From Roseivivax sediminis (GTDB lineage Bacteria > Pseudomonadota > Alphaproteobacteria > Rhodobacterales > Rhodobacteraceae), in assembly GCF_900112685.1 (NCBI RefSeq), contig NZ_FOMS01000003.1, positions 1 through 64,000 on the forward strand: a stretch of 64,000 nucleotides of DNA, written 5' to 3'. Positions 17,047 to 25,082 of this stretch are shown one piece after another. A program made the translations under genes and the position numbers. The notes under the pieces were generated by a model, which saw only the letters and a list, made by a program, of their open reading frames with translations, was not told where the DNA came from and ran no database searches. The first letter of the stretch is position 1, and each line of letters begins with the position of its first letter.

Positions 17047-18234
17047 TCAACGAAACTCGATCCAGATCGAATAGCTGCGGTTCGCGCCCGGCGGCGGCGG
17101 GGGGAACGGTGCGGCGCGGCGGATGATCTGCACCGCCGTCCGATCGAGCGCGCCGGCACCGGAACTCGCCGCGACACCGAGCGCCGCGAGACCACCCGAG
17201 CCGGCGATGGTGAAGCTGACCCGCGTGCGGCCGCGCCGGTTCATGCGCGGGCGTCCGACCCGGTTGATCTTTGCCATGACTTTCCCGGGATAGTTACTGG
17301 CCGCCGCATTGCCCGATTGCTGCGCGGTGCCCTGCCGCGTGCCCTGCTGGCGCGACTGCGCCTGGCTCTGGCCGGTGGCGGACCCGGACCGGGAATTCTG
17401 CGAGGCATTGCCGCGCTGCGTCTGACGTTCCGGCGCCGCCTGCTGCTGTTGCTGGCGCTGCGGCTGCCGCTCTGCCCGCTGCGGTTCGGGCTCTGGCGGC
17501 GGCGGCGGACGGTGGCGTTCCTCGAACTCCGCGCTGCGGCGGGACGGGCGCAGGGACCGGGTCGGGGCCGCACTGTCGGGATCGCCCGACTCGACGGTCT
17601 CCGGCGCAGCCTCTGCCGCCTCGGCGGGGGCGGGGGCCTCCGGCGTGACGGGCGTGAGCGGCTCCGGTTCCACCGGCTGCGCGGTCTCCGGGGTGTCGGT
17701 GTCGGGGGCCTCCGCCTCGGGCACCGGCGCTTCCAGCGGTTCGGGTTCCACCGGGGTGGCTTCCTCCGGCGTCACCGTAATCGTGCCGTCGGCCCGCTGA
17801 GGCAGCAGGGCGGCCATGGCCTCGGGCGCGGGCGCGGTGTCCGGCTCGGCCGGGGCCACGTCGTCGGGCGTGCTGCGATCGGTGACCGATCGTTCTGCCT
17901 CGGGGGCCTGCTCTGCCTCTGCGGTTTCGGTCGGCTCCGCTTCCGCCGGTTCGGCCGGCTCCGGTTCGCTCTGCGCGGTCTCGTCGGGCGGGGTGTCCTG
18001 CTCCACCGGCTCCGGCGGCGCGGGATCGGCCGTCTCTTCCGTTTCCTCGGCCTCCATCGTGCCTTCGACGAGATCGGCGAAGCTGCCGGTGCGGGCCGAC
18101 TGGCCGCCTTGTGCGCTGTCGATCTCGGCCCGTTCCTCGGCGTAGAGCGCCCAGGCGAGGCCGGCATGCACGGCGCCCGCGGCCACCAGTGCCGTCACCT
18201 TGGCCGCCTTCGAAGAGATCACGCTGCGTTTCAT
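17047..18234 (-). CDS. tonB: TonB-family energy transducer
   Basis: The 395-residue protein links the ExbBD motor to outer-membrane receptors. It has one N-terminal membrane anchor (about residues 12-32), then a very long periplasmic spacer rich in Pro, Glu and Thr (about 50-290). The C-terminal TonB domain follows (NYPGKVMAKINRVGRPRMNR near 292, SFTIAGSGGL, and a final SYSIWIEFR). The spacer is long compared with E. coli TonB (239 residues total). The ATG overlaps the stop of the second exbD gene (ATGA). Its operon sits between importer 1 and the receptor, so it probably serves these siderophore systems. Confidence 0.9.
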   Translation of the reverse strand: MKRSVISSKAAKVTALVAAGAVHAGLAWALYAEERAEIDSAQGGQSARTGSFADLVEGTMEAEETEETADPAPPEPVEQDTPPDETAQSEPEPAEPAEAEPTETAEAEQAPEAERSVTDRSTPDDVAPAEPDTAPAPEAMAALLPQRADGTITVTPEEATPVEPEPLEAPVPEAEAPDTDTPETAQPVEPEPLTPVTPEAPAPAEAAEAAPETVESGDPDSAAPTRSLRPSRRSAEFEERHRPPPPPEPEPQRAERQPQRQQQQQAAPERQTQRGNASQNSRSGSATGQSQAQSRQQGTRQGTAQQSGNAAASNYPGKVMAKINRVGRPRMNRRGRTRVSFTIAGSGGLAALGVAASSGAGALDRTAVQIIRRAAPFPPPPPGANRSYSIWIEFR

Positions 18235-18632
18235 TCCAGCCCCCGTTCGGTCACCACGAGCACGCGGGCCGCGCCCGCCGCGCGCAGCTCTCCGGCGATG
18301 CGGACGAGGTCGGAGGCGTCCAGATCGCGGTCGGGCACGATGCGCAGGCTCGGCCCGTCGTCGCCCGGCATCGTCTCGGCGTCGGTCATGTCGAGGTAGG
18401 CGGCGGCGGAGGCCACGTCGTCACCGCGATAGCTGAGCCGGCCGTCGGGATGGACCACCAGCGCGTCGGGCGGTGCGCGTCCTTCGAGCTCACGCGTCTC
18501 CACGAGGTTCAGCTCCCCGTCTAGCGGCGCGGCCAGCGTGCCGGCGACCATGAAGAACACGAGCATCAGGAACACGATGTTGATGAGCGCGATCGTGGGC
18601 TCGCGCGCCGCGCGCTTCGGTCTGGCTCTCAT
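18231..18632 (-). CDS. exbD: ExbD/TolR-type motor subunit (second copy)
   Basis: The 133-residue protein has the ExbD layout: a short basic cytoplasmic tail, one membrane helix (about 16-37) and a periplasmic domain. The helix begins ALINIVFLMLVFFMVAG. The position normally held by the essential aspartate of ExbD (usually in a segment like LIDVVFLLL) is occupied by Asn (LINIVFLML). This copy may therefore be structural, pairing with the first ExbD, which retains the Asp. It overlaps the first exbD and tonB by ATGA junctions. Confidence 0.85.
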   Translation of the reverse strand: MRARPKRAAREPTIALINIVFLMLVFFMVAGTLAAPLDGELNLVETRELEGRAPPDALVVHPDGRLSYRGDDVASAAAYLDMTDAETMPGDDGPSLRIVPDRDLDASDLVRIAGELRAAGAARVLVVTERGLE

Positions 18633-19009
18633 GACGCCCCCATCACGGTCGGTGACAGACCCTCGATCCCGCGGAGCGCCACCAGAAGGTCGGTCAGCCG
18701 CTGCGCCGTCACGCCGTCGCGCAAGGCGACGAGCAGTACCCGCGGGGTCTCGGCAGTCTCCGCGCCGAGGGTGCCGGGCAGGGCGTCCAGTGCCACGGCC
18801 TCGCCGTTCAGGCGCACATCGTCCGCCCCGAGCTGGAGGAACAGCGGCGGGCTGTCGTTGTCCGCGGCCGACCCGCGCGCCGCCGCGGTCAGCTCGACCT
18901 CGGAGAACTTGGAGAAGGTTGAGGTCAGCATGAAGAACAGCAGCAGCAGGAAGATGACGTCGATCAGCGACGTCATCGACAGACGCCGCCGGGTCCGTGT
19001 CTTACGCAT
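18629..19009 (-). CDS. exbD: ExbD/TolR-type motor subunit (first copy)
   Basis: The 126-residue protein carries a basic N-terminus (MRKTRTRRR), then one membrane helix starting SMTSLIDVIFLLLLFFML. The aspartate in LIDVIF is the proton-path residue of the family. A periplasmic domain follows (LQLGADDVRLNGEAV, then LLVALRDGVTAQRLTDLL). The ATG at 19009 overlaps the exbB stop by 8 bp; an upstream in-frame ATG would lie deep inside exbB. With ExbB and the second ExbD it forms the proton-driven motor for TonB. Confidence 0.9.
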   Translation of the reverse strand: MRKTRTRRRLSMTSLIDVIFLLLLFFMLTSTFSKFSEVELTAAARGSAADNDSPPLFLQLGADDVRLNGEAVALDALPGTLGAETAETPRVLLVALRDGVTAQRLTDLLVALRGIEGLSPTVMGAS

Positions 19010-19658
19010 GGGCCGGCGCGAGCCCGTGATCGGAGGCGCGATCCGCAGCACTGCCCCGCGGTGCGAGGATGGTGTGTATGGCGCGGCCCGCGGTGACGCG
19101 TTCGGCATCCATGCGCGCCTCGAACCAGCTGAGCGCGAGCGCCGTCGGCATGGCGACGACGAGACCGACTGCGGTGGTCATGAGCGCGACCCAGATGCCG
19201 CCGGCAAGGATCGACGGATCGACCTGCGAGCCGGCCTCCTGCAGCGCCTGGAACGCCTCGATCATGCCCAGGACGGTGCCGAAGAGGCCGAGGAGCGGCG
19301 CCAGCTGCGCCACCGAGTCGAGAAAGCGCAGCCCGCGTTCGAGCCGGGCAAAGCGGGTCTCGGCCTCGTTCTCGAGGCGCGTCGCGGCCTCGGGCCCGGC
19401 GCTCAGTGCCATGTCGACGACGGGGGCAAGGTAACTCTTGGAGCGATCCAGCGCGGCGCGGGCCCCGGCCCGGTCGCCGCGGTCCCAGGCGGCGACGGCA
19501 TCCGACAGCGCCTTGTGCCGGCCGACGCCGGCGCGGCTGAACTGCCACAGCTTGTAGAGCACGACCGCCAGTGTCAGCACCGACACCGCGATCAGAAGAA
19601 GGACGACCGGACCGCCGAGATCGGCGATCCGCTGGATTGCCTCGGTGAGCTGCGTCAT
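19002..19658 (-). CDS. exbB: ExbB/TolQ/MotA-family proton channel
   Basis: The 218-residue inner-membrane protein has three predicted membrane helices: about 16-36 (PVVLLLIAVSVLTLAVVL), about 112-132 (LAPLLGLFGTVLGMIEAF) and about 150-172 (IWVALMTTAVGLVVAMP). The conserved LLGLFGTVLGMI and the Thr-rich third helix are family signatures. It overlaps the upstream secreted-protein gene by ATGA and the first exbD by 8 bp, so the five genes from 20089 to 17047 are one translationally coupled operon. Confidence 0.92.
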   Translation of the reverse strand: MTQLTEAIQRIADLGGPVVLLLIAVSVLTLAVVLYKLWQFSRAGVGRHKALSDAVAAWDRGDRAGARAALDRSKSYLAPVVDMALSAGPEAATRLENEAETRFARLERGLRFLDSVAQLAPLLGLFGTVLGMIEAFQALQEAGSQVDPSILAGGIWVALMTTAVGLVVAMPTALALSWFEARMDAERVTAGRAIHTILAPRGSAADRASDHGLAPAHA

Positions 19659-20089
19659 CCGATCACCTCGATGCCGGTGCGGCTCTCGAGCCGCAGGTCG
19701 GTCGCGCAGGCGGCGGGATCGAGCGCCTCGGCCTCGCAGGTGTCGGCACCGTTGAACAGCACCCGGCCGAGCCCGTCGCAGGGCGTGCCCGAGATCACGA
19801 ACTGGCGCACGCGCGGGCGGCCGGTGGGCAGCGCGCCGAAGTCGAACAGCGTCAGCCGGTCGACCTGGCCCTCGGCATCGAACAACACAGTCTCGAAGAC
19901 CGCCTTGGAGATGTCGCTGTCATGGCCGTTGACGACCACGAATGACATCTTGCAGGCAGCGCCGTCGGTTTCCGCCGCGTTTAGCTCGATCGACAGGCGC
20001 GGGCCGAGCTCTTCCTGGGCAAGGATGGGCGTGGCGGTCGCGGCGGCGCAGAGCGCCGTGATGAGGGCGCAGGGTTTGAAACTGATCAT
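19655..20089 (-). CDS. Small secreted protein heading the exbB-exbD-exbD-tonB operon
   Basis: The 144-residue protein has a signal peptide (MISFKPCALITALCAAATATPILAQ, here cut as MISFKPCALITALC and ending TPILAQ) and a beta-rich mature part with four cysteines (CKMSF, TPCDG, DTCEA, AACATD) that could form two disulfides. I do not recognise a named family. It is translationally coupled to exbB, so it is probably a periplasmic accessory of this Ton system. The ATG at 20089 is selected because the signal peptide starts there; longer frames upstream lack sense. Confidence 0.7.
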   Translation of the reverse strand: MISFKPCALITALCAAATATPILAQEELGPRLSIELNAAETDGAACKMSFVVVNGHDSDISKAVFETVLFDAEGQVDRLTLFDFGALPTGRPRVRQFVISGTPCDGLGRVLFNGADTCEAEALDPAACATDLRLESRTGIEVIG

Positions 20090-20294
20090 GTCCGGTCCAT
20101 CTTCGGTGCTGTTCTCGAAGTCGAGGATGCGTGGCTGTCGGACATTGGCTGGCGCATGCGACTTTGCGCTCAGAGGGAGCATGTTTTCCGCCGGAGGGCA
20201 ATAGCCGATCAATTTCGTCAGGATGGGCCCGCGCGAGGAGCTCGCTCTCGCATTCGCGGTTGAGTCTGCGGCGTTGCTCTGTGATAGGTAATCC

Positions 20295-20316
20295 TGACTT
20301 AAACATTCGGGAATGT
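20295..20316 (+). promoter_or_regulatory. Iron-locus motif, copy 2 (before the AraC-type regulator)
   Basis: TGACTTAAACAT followed by TCGGGAATGT, ending 7 bp before the ATG at 20324. The part ACATTC-GG-GAATGT is also a perfect inverted repeat. A site this close to the start codon would let a bound protein block its own gene, suggesting autoregulation. Confidence 0.5.
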
Positions 20317-20323
20317 CCGCTCG

Positions 20324-21265
20324 ATGAGTTTCCGCCCCGATGTGACCTCTTTCCTGTCTGGCATCCGGCCGGCCGCGCCGCTTGTCTGCGGGTTCTGGCA
20401 TGGTGCGGTCGCCGATCTGTGGCGGGTGGAGGTCGGCCGCGACGGGCATGGCGCCTATACCGCCCGCGATCCGCGATTCGTCGTGGTGCTGGACGAGGGC
20501 GAGAGTCCGCTGCGGCTGAGCGGACCGGGGTTCGACATCGCGGCGCCGGTGCGCGTGGCCTATGTCCCGGCGGGCCTCGCCGTGCGCTCGCGGTTCTCGC
20601 GCGGCGGGCACCTGACCCATCTCGACCTGCATTTCGACGCGGCCAGCCTGCACCACCGGCTCGATGCGGCCGGGCTCGACGCGGCGGCGCTGATGGCGCG
20701 GCCCATCGCGCTGCCAGAGGCGCCGGACGTGGCGGCGATCGCGCGGCTGCTGGCGGGGGAACTGGACGGCGGCGCCGGATCGGCGCTCGTGCAGGATTCT
20801 CTCGGCACGGCGCTGGCCGGCAAGGTCCTAGCCGGGGCCGGGCGGGCCGTACCGCTTCCCGCCCGCGGCGGGCTGACGCCGCGCCAGCTGGCCAGGGTCG
20901 ATGCGCTGATGCTGTCCCAGATGCGCCGCCGCCTGCCGGTCTCCGAGATGGCAGCAAGCGTCGGGTTGTCCGAGAGCCGCTTTGCCCATGCCTTTCGCGA
21001 AAGCCGCGGCCAGAGCCCGCACCGCGCGTTGCAGACGCTGCGGGTCGCCTCGGCGCAGCGCCTCCTGCGGGATCCCGCGCGCAGCATCGCGGACATCGCC
21101 GCGGAGGTCGGCTTTGCCGACCAGGCGCACCTGACGCGCGCCTTCGGCGCCGTCATCGGCCAGACCCCCGGCGCCTGGCGCCGCGCGCAGCACCGGCAGG
21201 GTGCACAGCAGGATCGCACAATTCCCGACAGTTTCGATCAAGACAGGGGCGATGCCGCGCGGTAG
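20324..21265 (+). CDS. AraC-family transcriptional regulator of siderophore uptake
   Basis: The 313-residue protein has a C-terminal AraC/XylS DNA-binding domain with two helix-turn-helix units: PVSEMAASVGLSESRFAHAF (about 205-225) and SIADIAAEVGFADQAHLTRAF (split as SIADIAAEVGFADQ and HLTRAF, about 252-275). The N-terminal ~180 residues would sense a ligand, plausibly the ferric siderophore as in PchR-type regulators. It stands between the Ton operon (divergent) and the receptor gene (same direction). A copy of the shared motif precedes its start, and another lies inside its own 3' end ahead of the receptor. No strong ribosome-binding site is seen. Confidence 0.85.
   Translation: MSFRPDVTSFLSGIRPAAPLVCGFWHGAVADLWRVEVGRDGHGAYTARDPRFVVVLDEGESPLRLSGPGFDIAAPVRVAYVPAGLAVRSRFSRGGHLTHLDLHFDAASLHHRLDAAGLDAAALMARPIALPEAPDVAAIARLLAGELDGGAGSALVQDSLGTALAGKVLAGAGRAVPLPARGGLTPRQLARVDALMLSQMRRRLPVSEMAASVGLSESRFAHAFRESRGQSPHRALQTLRVASAQRLLRDPARSIADIAAEVGFADQAHLTRAFGAVIGQTPGAWRRAQHRQGAQQDRTIPDSFDQDRGDAAR
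21218..21240 (-). promoter_or_regulatory. Iron-locus motif, copy 3 (ahead of the receptor gene)
   Basis: On the minus strand: TGATCGAAACTG followed by TCGGGAATTGT. It overlaps the last codons of the AraC gene and lies about 95 bp upstream of the receptor start at 21334. Its orientation is opposite to the receptor gene, unlike the other copies, which point towards their genes. Confidence 0.5.
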
Positions 21266-21333
21266 CTGTCGCGGTCAAAGCCGCCGCGCAGTAGCGCCAG
21301 AGCGGCCGATACCCATGTCGAAAAGGGACAGCG

Positions 21334-23472
21334 ATGACACACCGCAGGACAGTCGCACGCGCCGCGCTCGCCACAACCACGATCCTGGCGGGGGGCCTTG
21401 CCCTGCCGGCCGCGGCGCAGGACGGGGCGGTCGATCTCGGCCAGATCACGTTCGAGGTCCAGGGCGCAAACCCGGTGGGCGACGCGGTCAACCCCGACAC
21501 GCTGTCGGGCATGAAGACCGCAACCGAGGTCACAGAGGTGCCGCAATCGGTCAGCGTCGTAGGGCGCGAGGCTTTCGACCGCGAGACGCCGAGCAAGGTC
21601 GACCAGGTCCTGCGCGACGTGTCGGGCGTGCAATCGCAGCTCTACGGCTATGACAGCGACACCAACTGGTTCTACATCCGCGGCTTCAATTCGTCGGATA
21701 CCGGCGCGTTCATGGACGGGCTGTCGCTGTTTTCCTACGGCTTCGGCACCTTCTACGTCGATCCGTTCCTGCTCGACCGGGTCGAGGTGCTGAAGGGGCC
21801 GTCGTCAATGCTTTATGGTGCATCCAGCCCCGGCGGCGTGGTCAACTACGTCTCCAAGCTGCCGGACGGCACGACCGGGCGCTCGCTCACCTTCGGCGCG
21901 GACAGCGAGGGGCGCGCCTGGCTGCAGGGCGAGGCGGCGGGCCGCGTCGGCGATGACCTGTCCTACCGTTTCGGCGCCAAGCTGCAGCGTCAGGACGGGC
22001 ACGGCATGTTCGATCCGGGGCGGGAGGGCGTGATCTACGGCGGCGCCACGAAAGCCTTTTCCGACGGCAGCAAGCTGACGCTGCACCTGAGCTACACCGA
22101 CATGGACGAGGACCATGTCGGCGGCCAGTTCCTGCCCTATTACGGGACCGAGAAGAAAGGTCCCTTCGGCTATTTCGACGAGTACTACAACGGCGGCGAC
22201 CCCGATTCGGACGAGTACGACCGCGAACAGCTGATCGCCACGGGCATCTATCGCCGCGATATCGCGGGGTGGGAGATGACCGACACGTTCCGGCTCGGCT
22301 ATGCCGACCTCGAGGAGCTTTACGTCTACCCCAACGGCTTCACCAGCGGACAGGACCCCGAGGCGGGCGCGGGCGTGAACCGCTTCGTCTTCGCCCATGA
22401 CAGCTATGCCACCATCGCGCAGAACGACCTGCGCTTCACCCGCGAGGTGGCGGCGGGCGGCGCCACGCACGATCTGCTCGTCGGGCTCGACATGCGCCGT
22501 TACCGGCTGGACGAGGCGCAGTCCTTCGCCATGGGCACGCCGCTCGACCCGGACGATCCCGATTACGGTGCCGACCAGCCGCAGGTGGGCGCGCCCTATA
22601 TCGACGGCGTCCGCGTGCAGGACCAGATCGGCCTCTACGCGCAAGACCAGATCCGCTGGGGCGGCGGCTGGATCGCCACCGTGAACGCGCGCTACGACAA
22701 GGTGTGGTCGTCCTTCGACAACGACATCGGTGAGGATCTCGACCGCGAGGATGACGCCTTCACTTGGCGGCTGGCCCTGGCGCGTCAGTTCGGCAGCGTG
22801 ACGCCCTATGCGACCGTTGGCACCTATTTCAATCCGCAGGCGCTCGATGCCGCCTCCAGCGATGCCGAGCCCGAGGAAGGGCGCCAGGTCGAGGTCGGCG
22901 TGAAGTGGCAGCCGAACGCATCCTCGCTGGTGACGCTCTCGGCCTTCGACCTCCGGCGCGAGAACGTCTCGCAGGCCTTCGTCAACGGCGGCACGTTCGA
23001 CAGCCGCACGCTGGGCGAGGTGCGCTCGCGCGGGGTGGAGCTCGAGGCCGACTGGCAGGCCACAGAGGCGCTGCGGCTGAGCGCGGCCTACACAAACCTC
23101 GACGTCGAGATCACGGAGTTCGAGGACGACCGCTCCTTCGAGGGCAACACCCCGCAATCGGTGGTCGAACAATTCGGATCGCTGCAGATGGCCTACACGC
23201 CGCTGGCGGCGCCCGAGCTCGAGCTGCGGCTCGGCGCCCGCTACCGGGGCGACAGCCATGCCGACAACGCCAACACGCTGGACGTCGACGGCGCGTGGCT
23301 GTTCGACGCCGGCGCGACCTGGGACTTCGCGGAGAACTGGACGGCCGACCTCAACGTCACGAACCTGTCGGACGAACGCTACACCGCGAGTTGCCAGACC
23401 TCCTTCGGCACGTCGTCCTGCTGGCAGGGCGAGGGCCGCGTCGTCAGCCTCGGCGTCACCCGGTCGTTCTGA
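21334..23472 (+). CDS. TonB-dependent siderophore receptor
   Basis: The 712-residue outer-membrane receptor imports ferric siderophore using TonB energy. It has a signal peptide (ending LPAAAQ, about residue 29) and a TonB-box-like segment (GQITFEV). The plug domain follows (EVPQSVSVVGREAF, then FYIRGFNSSDTGAFMDGL, VEVLKGPSSMLYGASSPGG). A 22-strand barrel ends in the aromatic VVSLGVTRSF. It belongs to the FpvA/FhuA-like siderophore group, not the haem or cobalamin groups. It follows the AraC gene by 68 bp and has a strong terminator behind it. Confidence 0.93.
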   Translation: MTHRRTVARAALATTTILAGGLALPAAAQDGAVDLGQITFEVQGANPVGDAVNPDTLSGMKTATEVTEVPQSVSVVGREAFDRETPSKVDQVLRDVSGVQSQLYGYDSDTNWFYIRGFNSSDTGAFMDGLSLFSYGFGTFYVDPFLLDRVEVLKGPSSMLYGASSPGGVVNYVSKLPDGTTGRSLTFGADSEGRAWLQGEAAGRVGDDLSYRFGAKLQRQDGHGMFDPGREGVIYGGATKAFSDGSKLTLHLSYTDMDEDHVGGQFLPYYGTEKKGPFGYFDEYYNGGDPDSDEYDREQLIATGIYRRDIAGWEMTDTFRLGYADLEELYVYPNGFTSGQDPEAGAGVNRFVFAHDSYATIAQNDLRFTREVAAGGATHDLLVGLDMRRYRLDEAQSFAMGTPLDPDDPDYGADQPQVGAPYIDGVRVQDQIGLYAQDQIRWGGGWIATVNARYDKVWSSFDNDIGEDLDREDDAFTWRLALARQFGSVTPYATVGTYFNPQALDAASSDAEPEEGRQVEVGVKWQPNASSLVTLSAFDLRRENVSQAFVNGGTFDSRTLGEVRSRGVELEADWQATEALRLSAAYTNLDVEITEFEDDRSFEGNTPQSVVEQFGSLQMAYTPLAAPELELRLGARYRGDSHADNANTLDVDGAWLFDAGATWDFAENWTADLNVTNLSDERYTASCQTSFGTSSCWQGEGRVVSLGVTRSF

Positions 23473-23497
23473 AGCACGGCCGGGCAGGAAGTGTGAA

Positions 23498-23521
23498 GGG
23501 GCGCGCCTTCGGGGGCGCCCC
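23498..23521 (+). terminator. Terminator between receptor and fhuF-like genes
   Basis: GGGGCGC-G-CC, loop TTCG, GG-G-GCGCCCC: nine base pairs with one G-G mismatch, followed by TGTTTT. It can serve both convergent genes. Confidence 0.65.
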
Positions 23522-23541
23522 GCTGTTTTCAGGATGTCGTT

Positions 23542-24132
23542 TCAGGCCGCCGCCTTGTTGAGCGGGCAGGTCGGGCAGGCCGTGCCGGAGACCGACAGGT
23601 AACGGCAGCAGCCGCCGCGCCGCGCGACGCGATCCTCTGCCAGCGCAAGCTGACGGTTGGCGAAGGGGGCGCCGTAGCGGCAGAGGATCTCTTCGGCGCG
23701 GGCCGGGTCGCCCGCCTGCACCCAGCCGTAGGCCAGGCCGTCGCCCGCGATGCGCCAGAGCGCGCGGGGCGCCAGCGGCCCGGCATAGGCCAGCGCGTTG
23801 ACCGACGGGGCAAAGAGCCGCGCCACCGCGATGCTGGCCGCCGGGGCGCTGGCCGGTGACGTGACCGGCGGTGCGGTCGCGGCGACGTCGAAGGTGATGT
23901 AGCCCTCGGGCGCGATGCGTGCGGTCAGGGCGATGTCCCCGCCGTCGACCCCGGCCAGCGAACGCCCTTCGCGATCGTGGCGAGCGAGTACCGGCCCGGC
24001 GATATGGGCCAGCACGTTCATCACCCAGGCGGCATGGTCGCGGTTCGACATGCCCGGCAGGACGCGCGCGTTCAGCGCCAGAAGGTCCTCCACGACCGGC
24101 GCGACGGTGGCGAGGGTGAAGGCGACGCTCAC
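23542..24132 (-). CDS. fhuF: FhuF-like ferric-siderophore reductase
   Basis: The 196-residue protein resembles FhuF, a cytoplasmic [2Fe-2S] protein that reduces and releases iron from imported siderophores. Its C-terminus carries the cysteine pattern CC-x9-C-x2-C (GGCCRYLSVSGTACPTC near 173-189), the cluster ligands. Upstream segments NRDHAAWVMNVLAH and LWRIAGDGLAYGW fit the family. The start is a GTG at 24132 whose GTGA overlaps the stop of the binding-protein gene. It is the last gene of the importer-2 operon. Confidence 0.85.
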   Translation of the reverse strand: MSVAFTLATVAPVVEDLLALNARVLPGMSNRDHAAWVMNVLAHIAGPVLARHDREGRSLAGVDGGDIALTARIAPEGYITFDVAATAPPVTSPASAPAASIAVARLFAPSVNALAYAGPLAPRALWRIAGDGLAYGWVQAGDPARAEEILCRYGAPFANRQLALAEDRVARRGGCCRYLSVSGTACPTCPLNKAAA

Positions 24133-25082
24133 TCGGTCTCGACCGGGCCGTTGCCGGCCAGCGCCTCTTCCAGCGCCGGCACCAGCGTGTCGAGCGCGTA
24201 TGGCAGGCTGAGCAGCGAGGCATGCGAAAGCGCGCTGCCCAGAAGCTCGCCTGCGAACACCTCGTGGCCGCCCTTTGTGGCCGACAGGAACCGGCGCGTG
24301 ACGAGCGCCTCGATCGGCGCATGGTCGCCGTCGGTCGAAATCCACAGGATCACGTCGGCGTCGATGGTCGCAAGGGCCTCCTCGCTCAGTGTCACGGCAA
24401 AGGGGTTGCCCGGGCCGGAGGCCGCGTCGATCGCGTCCGGCGTCTCGAACCCCAGGCGCGACAGCAGTTTCGGCCGGATGTCGGCGGAGGTGTAGGCGCC
24501 GGGCGTGCCGGACATGGCGTAGGCGACGCTGGCGGTCTTGCCGTCCCAGTCCGGATGGGCTTCGGCGATATCGTCGAGGCGCGTGTCGATCGCCGCGATC
24601 CTGTCCTCGGCGGCGTCCTCGCGCCCGACCGCGCGGCCGGCGATGCGCGCCCGGTCGTCCCATGGCAGTTCGTAATCGCCGATACCCTCCGGGACCGCGA
24701 CGACCGGCGCGATTCGGCTCAGGTGTTCGTAATCCGCCTCGGTGATCCCCGACCAGAGCGCGAGGATCACGTCGGGGTTCGAGGCGGCGACCTTCTCGTA
24801 GTCGATCTCTCCGCGCAGCACGGCCGGCTCGGCGGTCAGCTCGGGCGCGGCCCAGGGCCAGAGCGGCCCATCGAAGTCGCCGTACCAGTAGCGTAACGCG
24901 ACCGGCTGGATACCGAGCGCGAGCAGGTCGTCGGCCCCCGAGAAATCGAGGGTCGCGACCCGCTCGGGTTCGGCCTCGATGACGGCCTCGCCGAACTTGT
25001 GCGGGATCGTCAGGGGGAAGTCCTGCGCCCAGGCCGGAATGGCGGCGAGCGTCAGGGTTGCGGCAAGGGCAGGGCGGATCAT
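24129..25082 (-). CDS. Siderophore-binding protein (importer 2)
   Basis: The 317-residue periplasmic binding protein has a signal peptide (ending IPAWAQ, about residue 20) and class III binding-protein features: TIPHKFGEAVIEAEPERVAT, LDFSGADDLLALGIQPVA and KVAASNPDVILALWSGI. It belongs to the FecB/FhuD/FepB-like group and differs clearly from the importer-1 binder. The ATG at 25082 overlaps the upstream permease stop. Unusually the binding protein is encoded near the end of its operon, just before fhuF. Confidence 0.9.
   Translation of the reverse strand: MIRPALAATLTLAAIPAWAQDFPLTIPHKFGEAVIEAEPERVATLDFSGADDLLALGIQPVALRYWYGDFDGPLWPWAAPELTAEPAVLRGEIDYEKVAASNPDVILALWSGITEADYEHLSRIAPVVAVPEGIGDYELPWDDRARIAGRAVGREDAAEDRIAAIDTRLDDIAEAHPDWDGKTASVAYAMSGTPGAYTSADIRPKLLSRLGFETPDAIDAASGPGNPFAVTLSEEALATIDADVILWISTDGDHAPIEALVTRRFLSATKGGHEVFAGELLGSALSHASLLSLPYALDTLVPALEEALAGNGPVETE

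Noticed and set aside
20127-20148. A possible fifth copy of the iron-locus motif upstream of the Ton operon (TCGGACATTGG)
   Set aside because: Only part of the second half matches and the first half (GATGCGTGGCTG) does not fit the four-site alignment.
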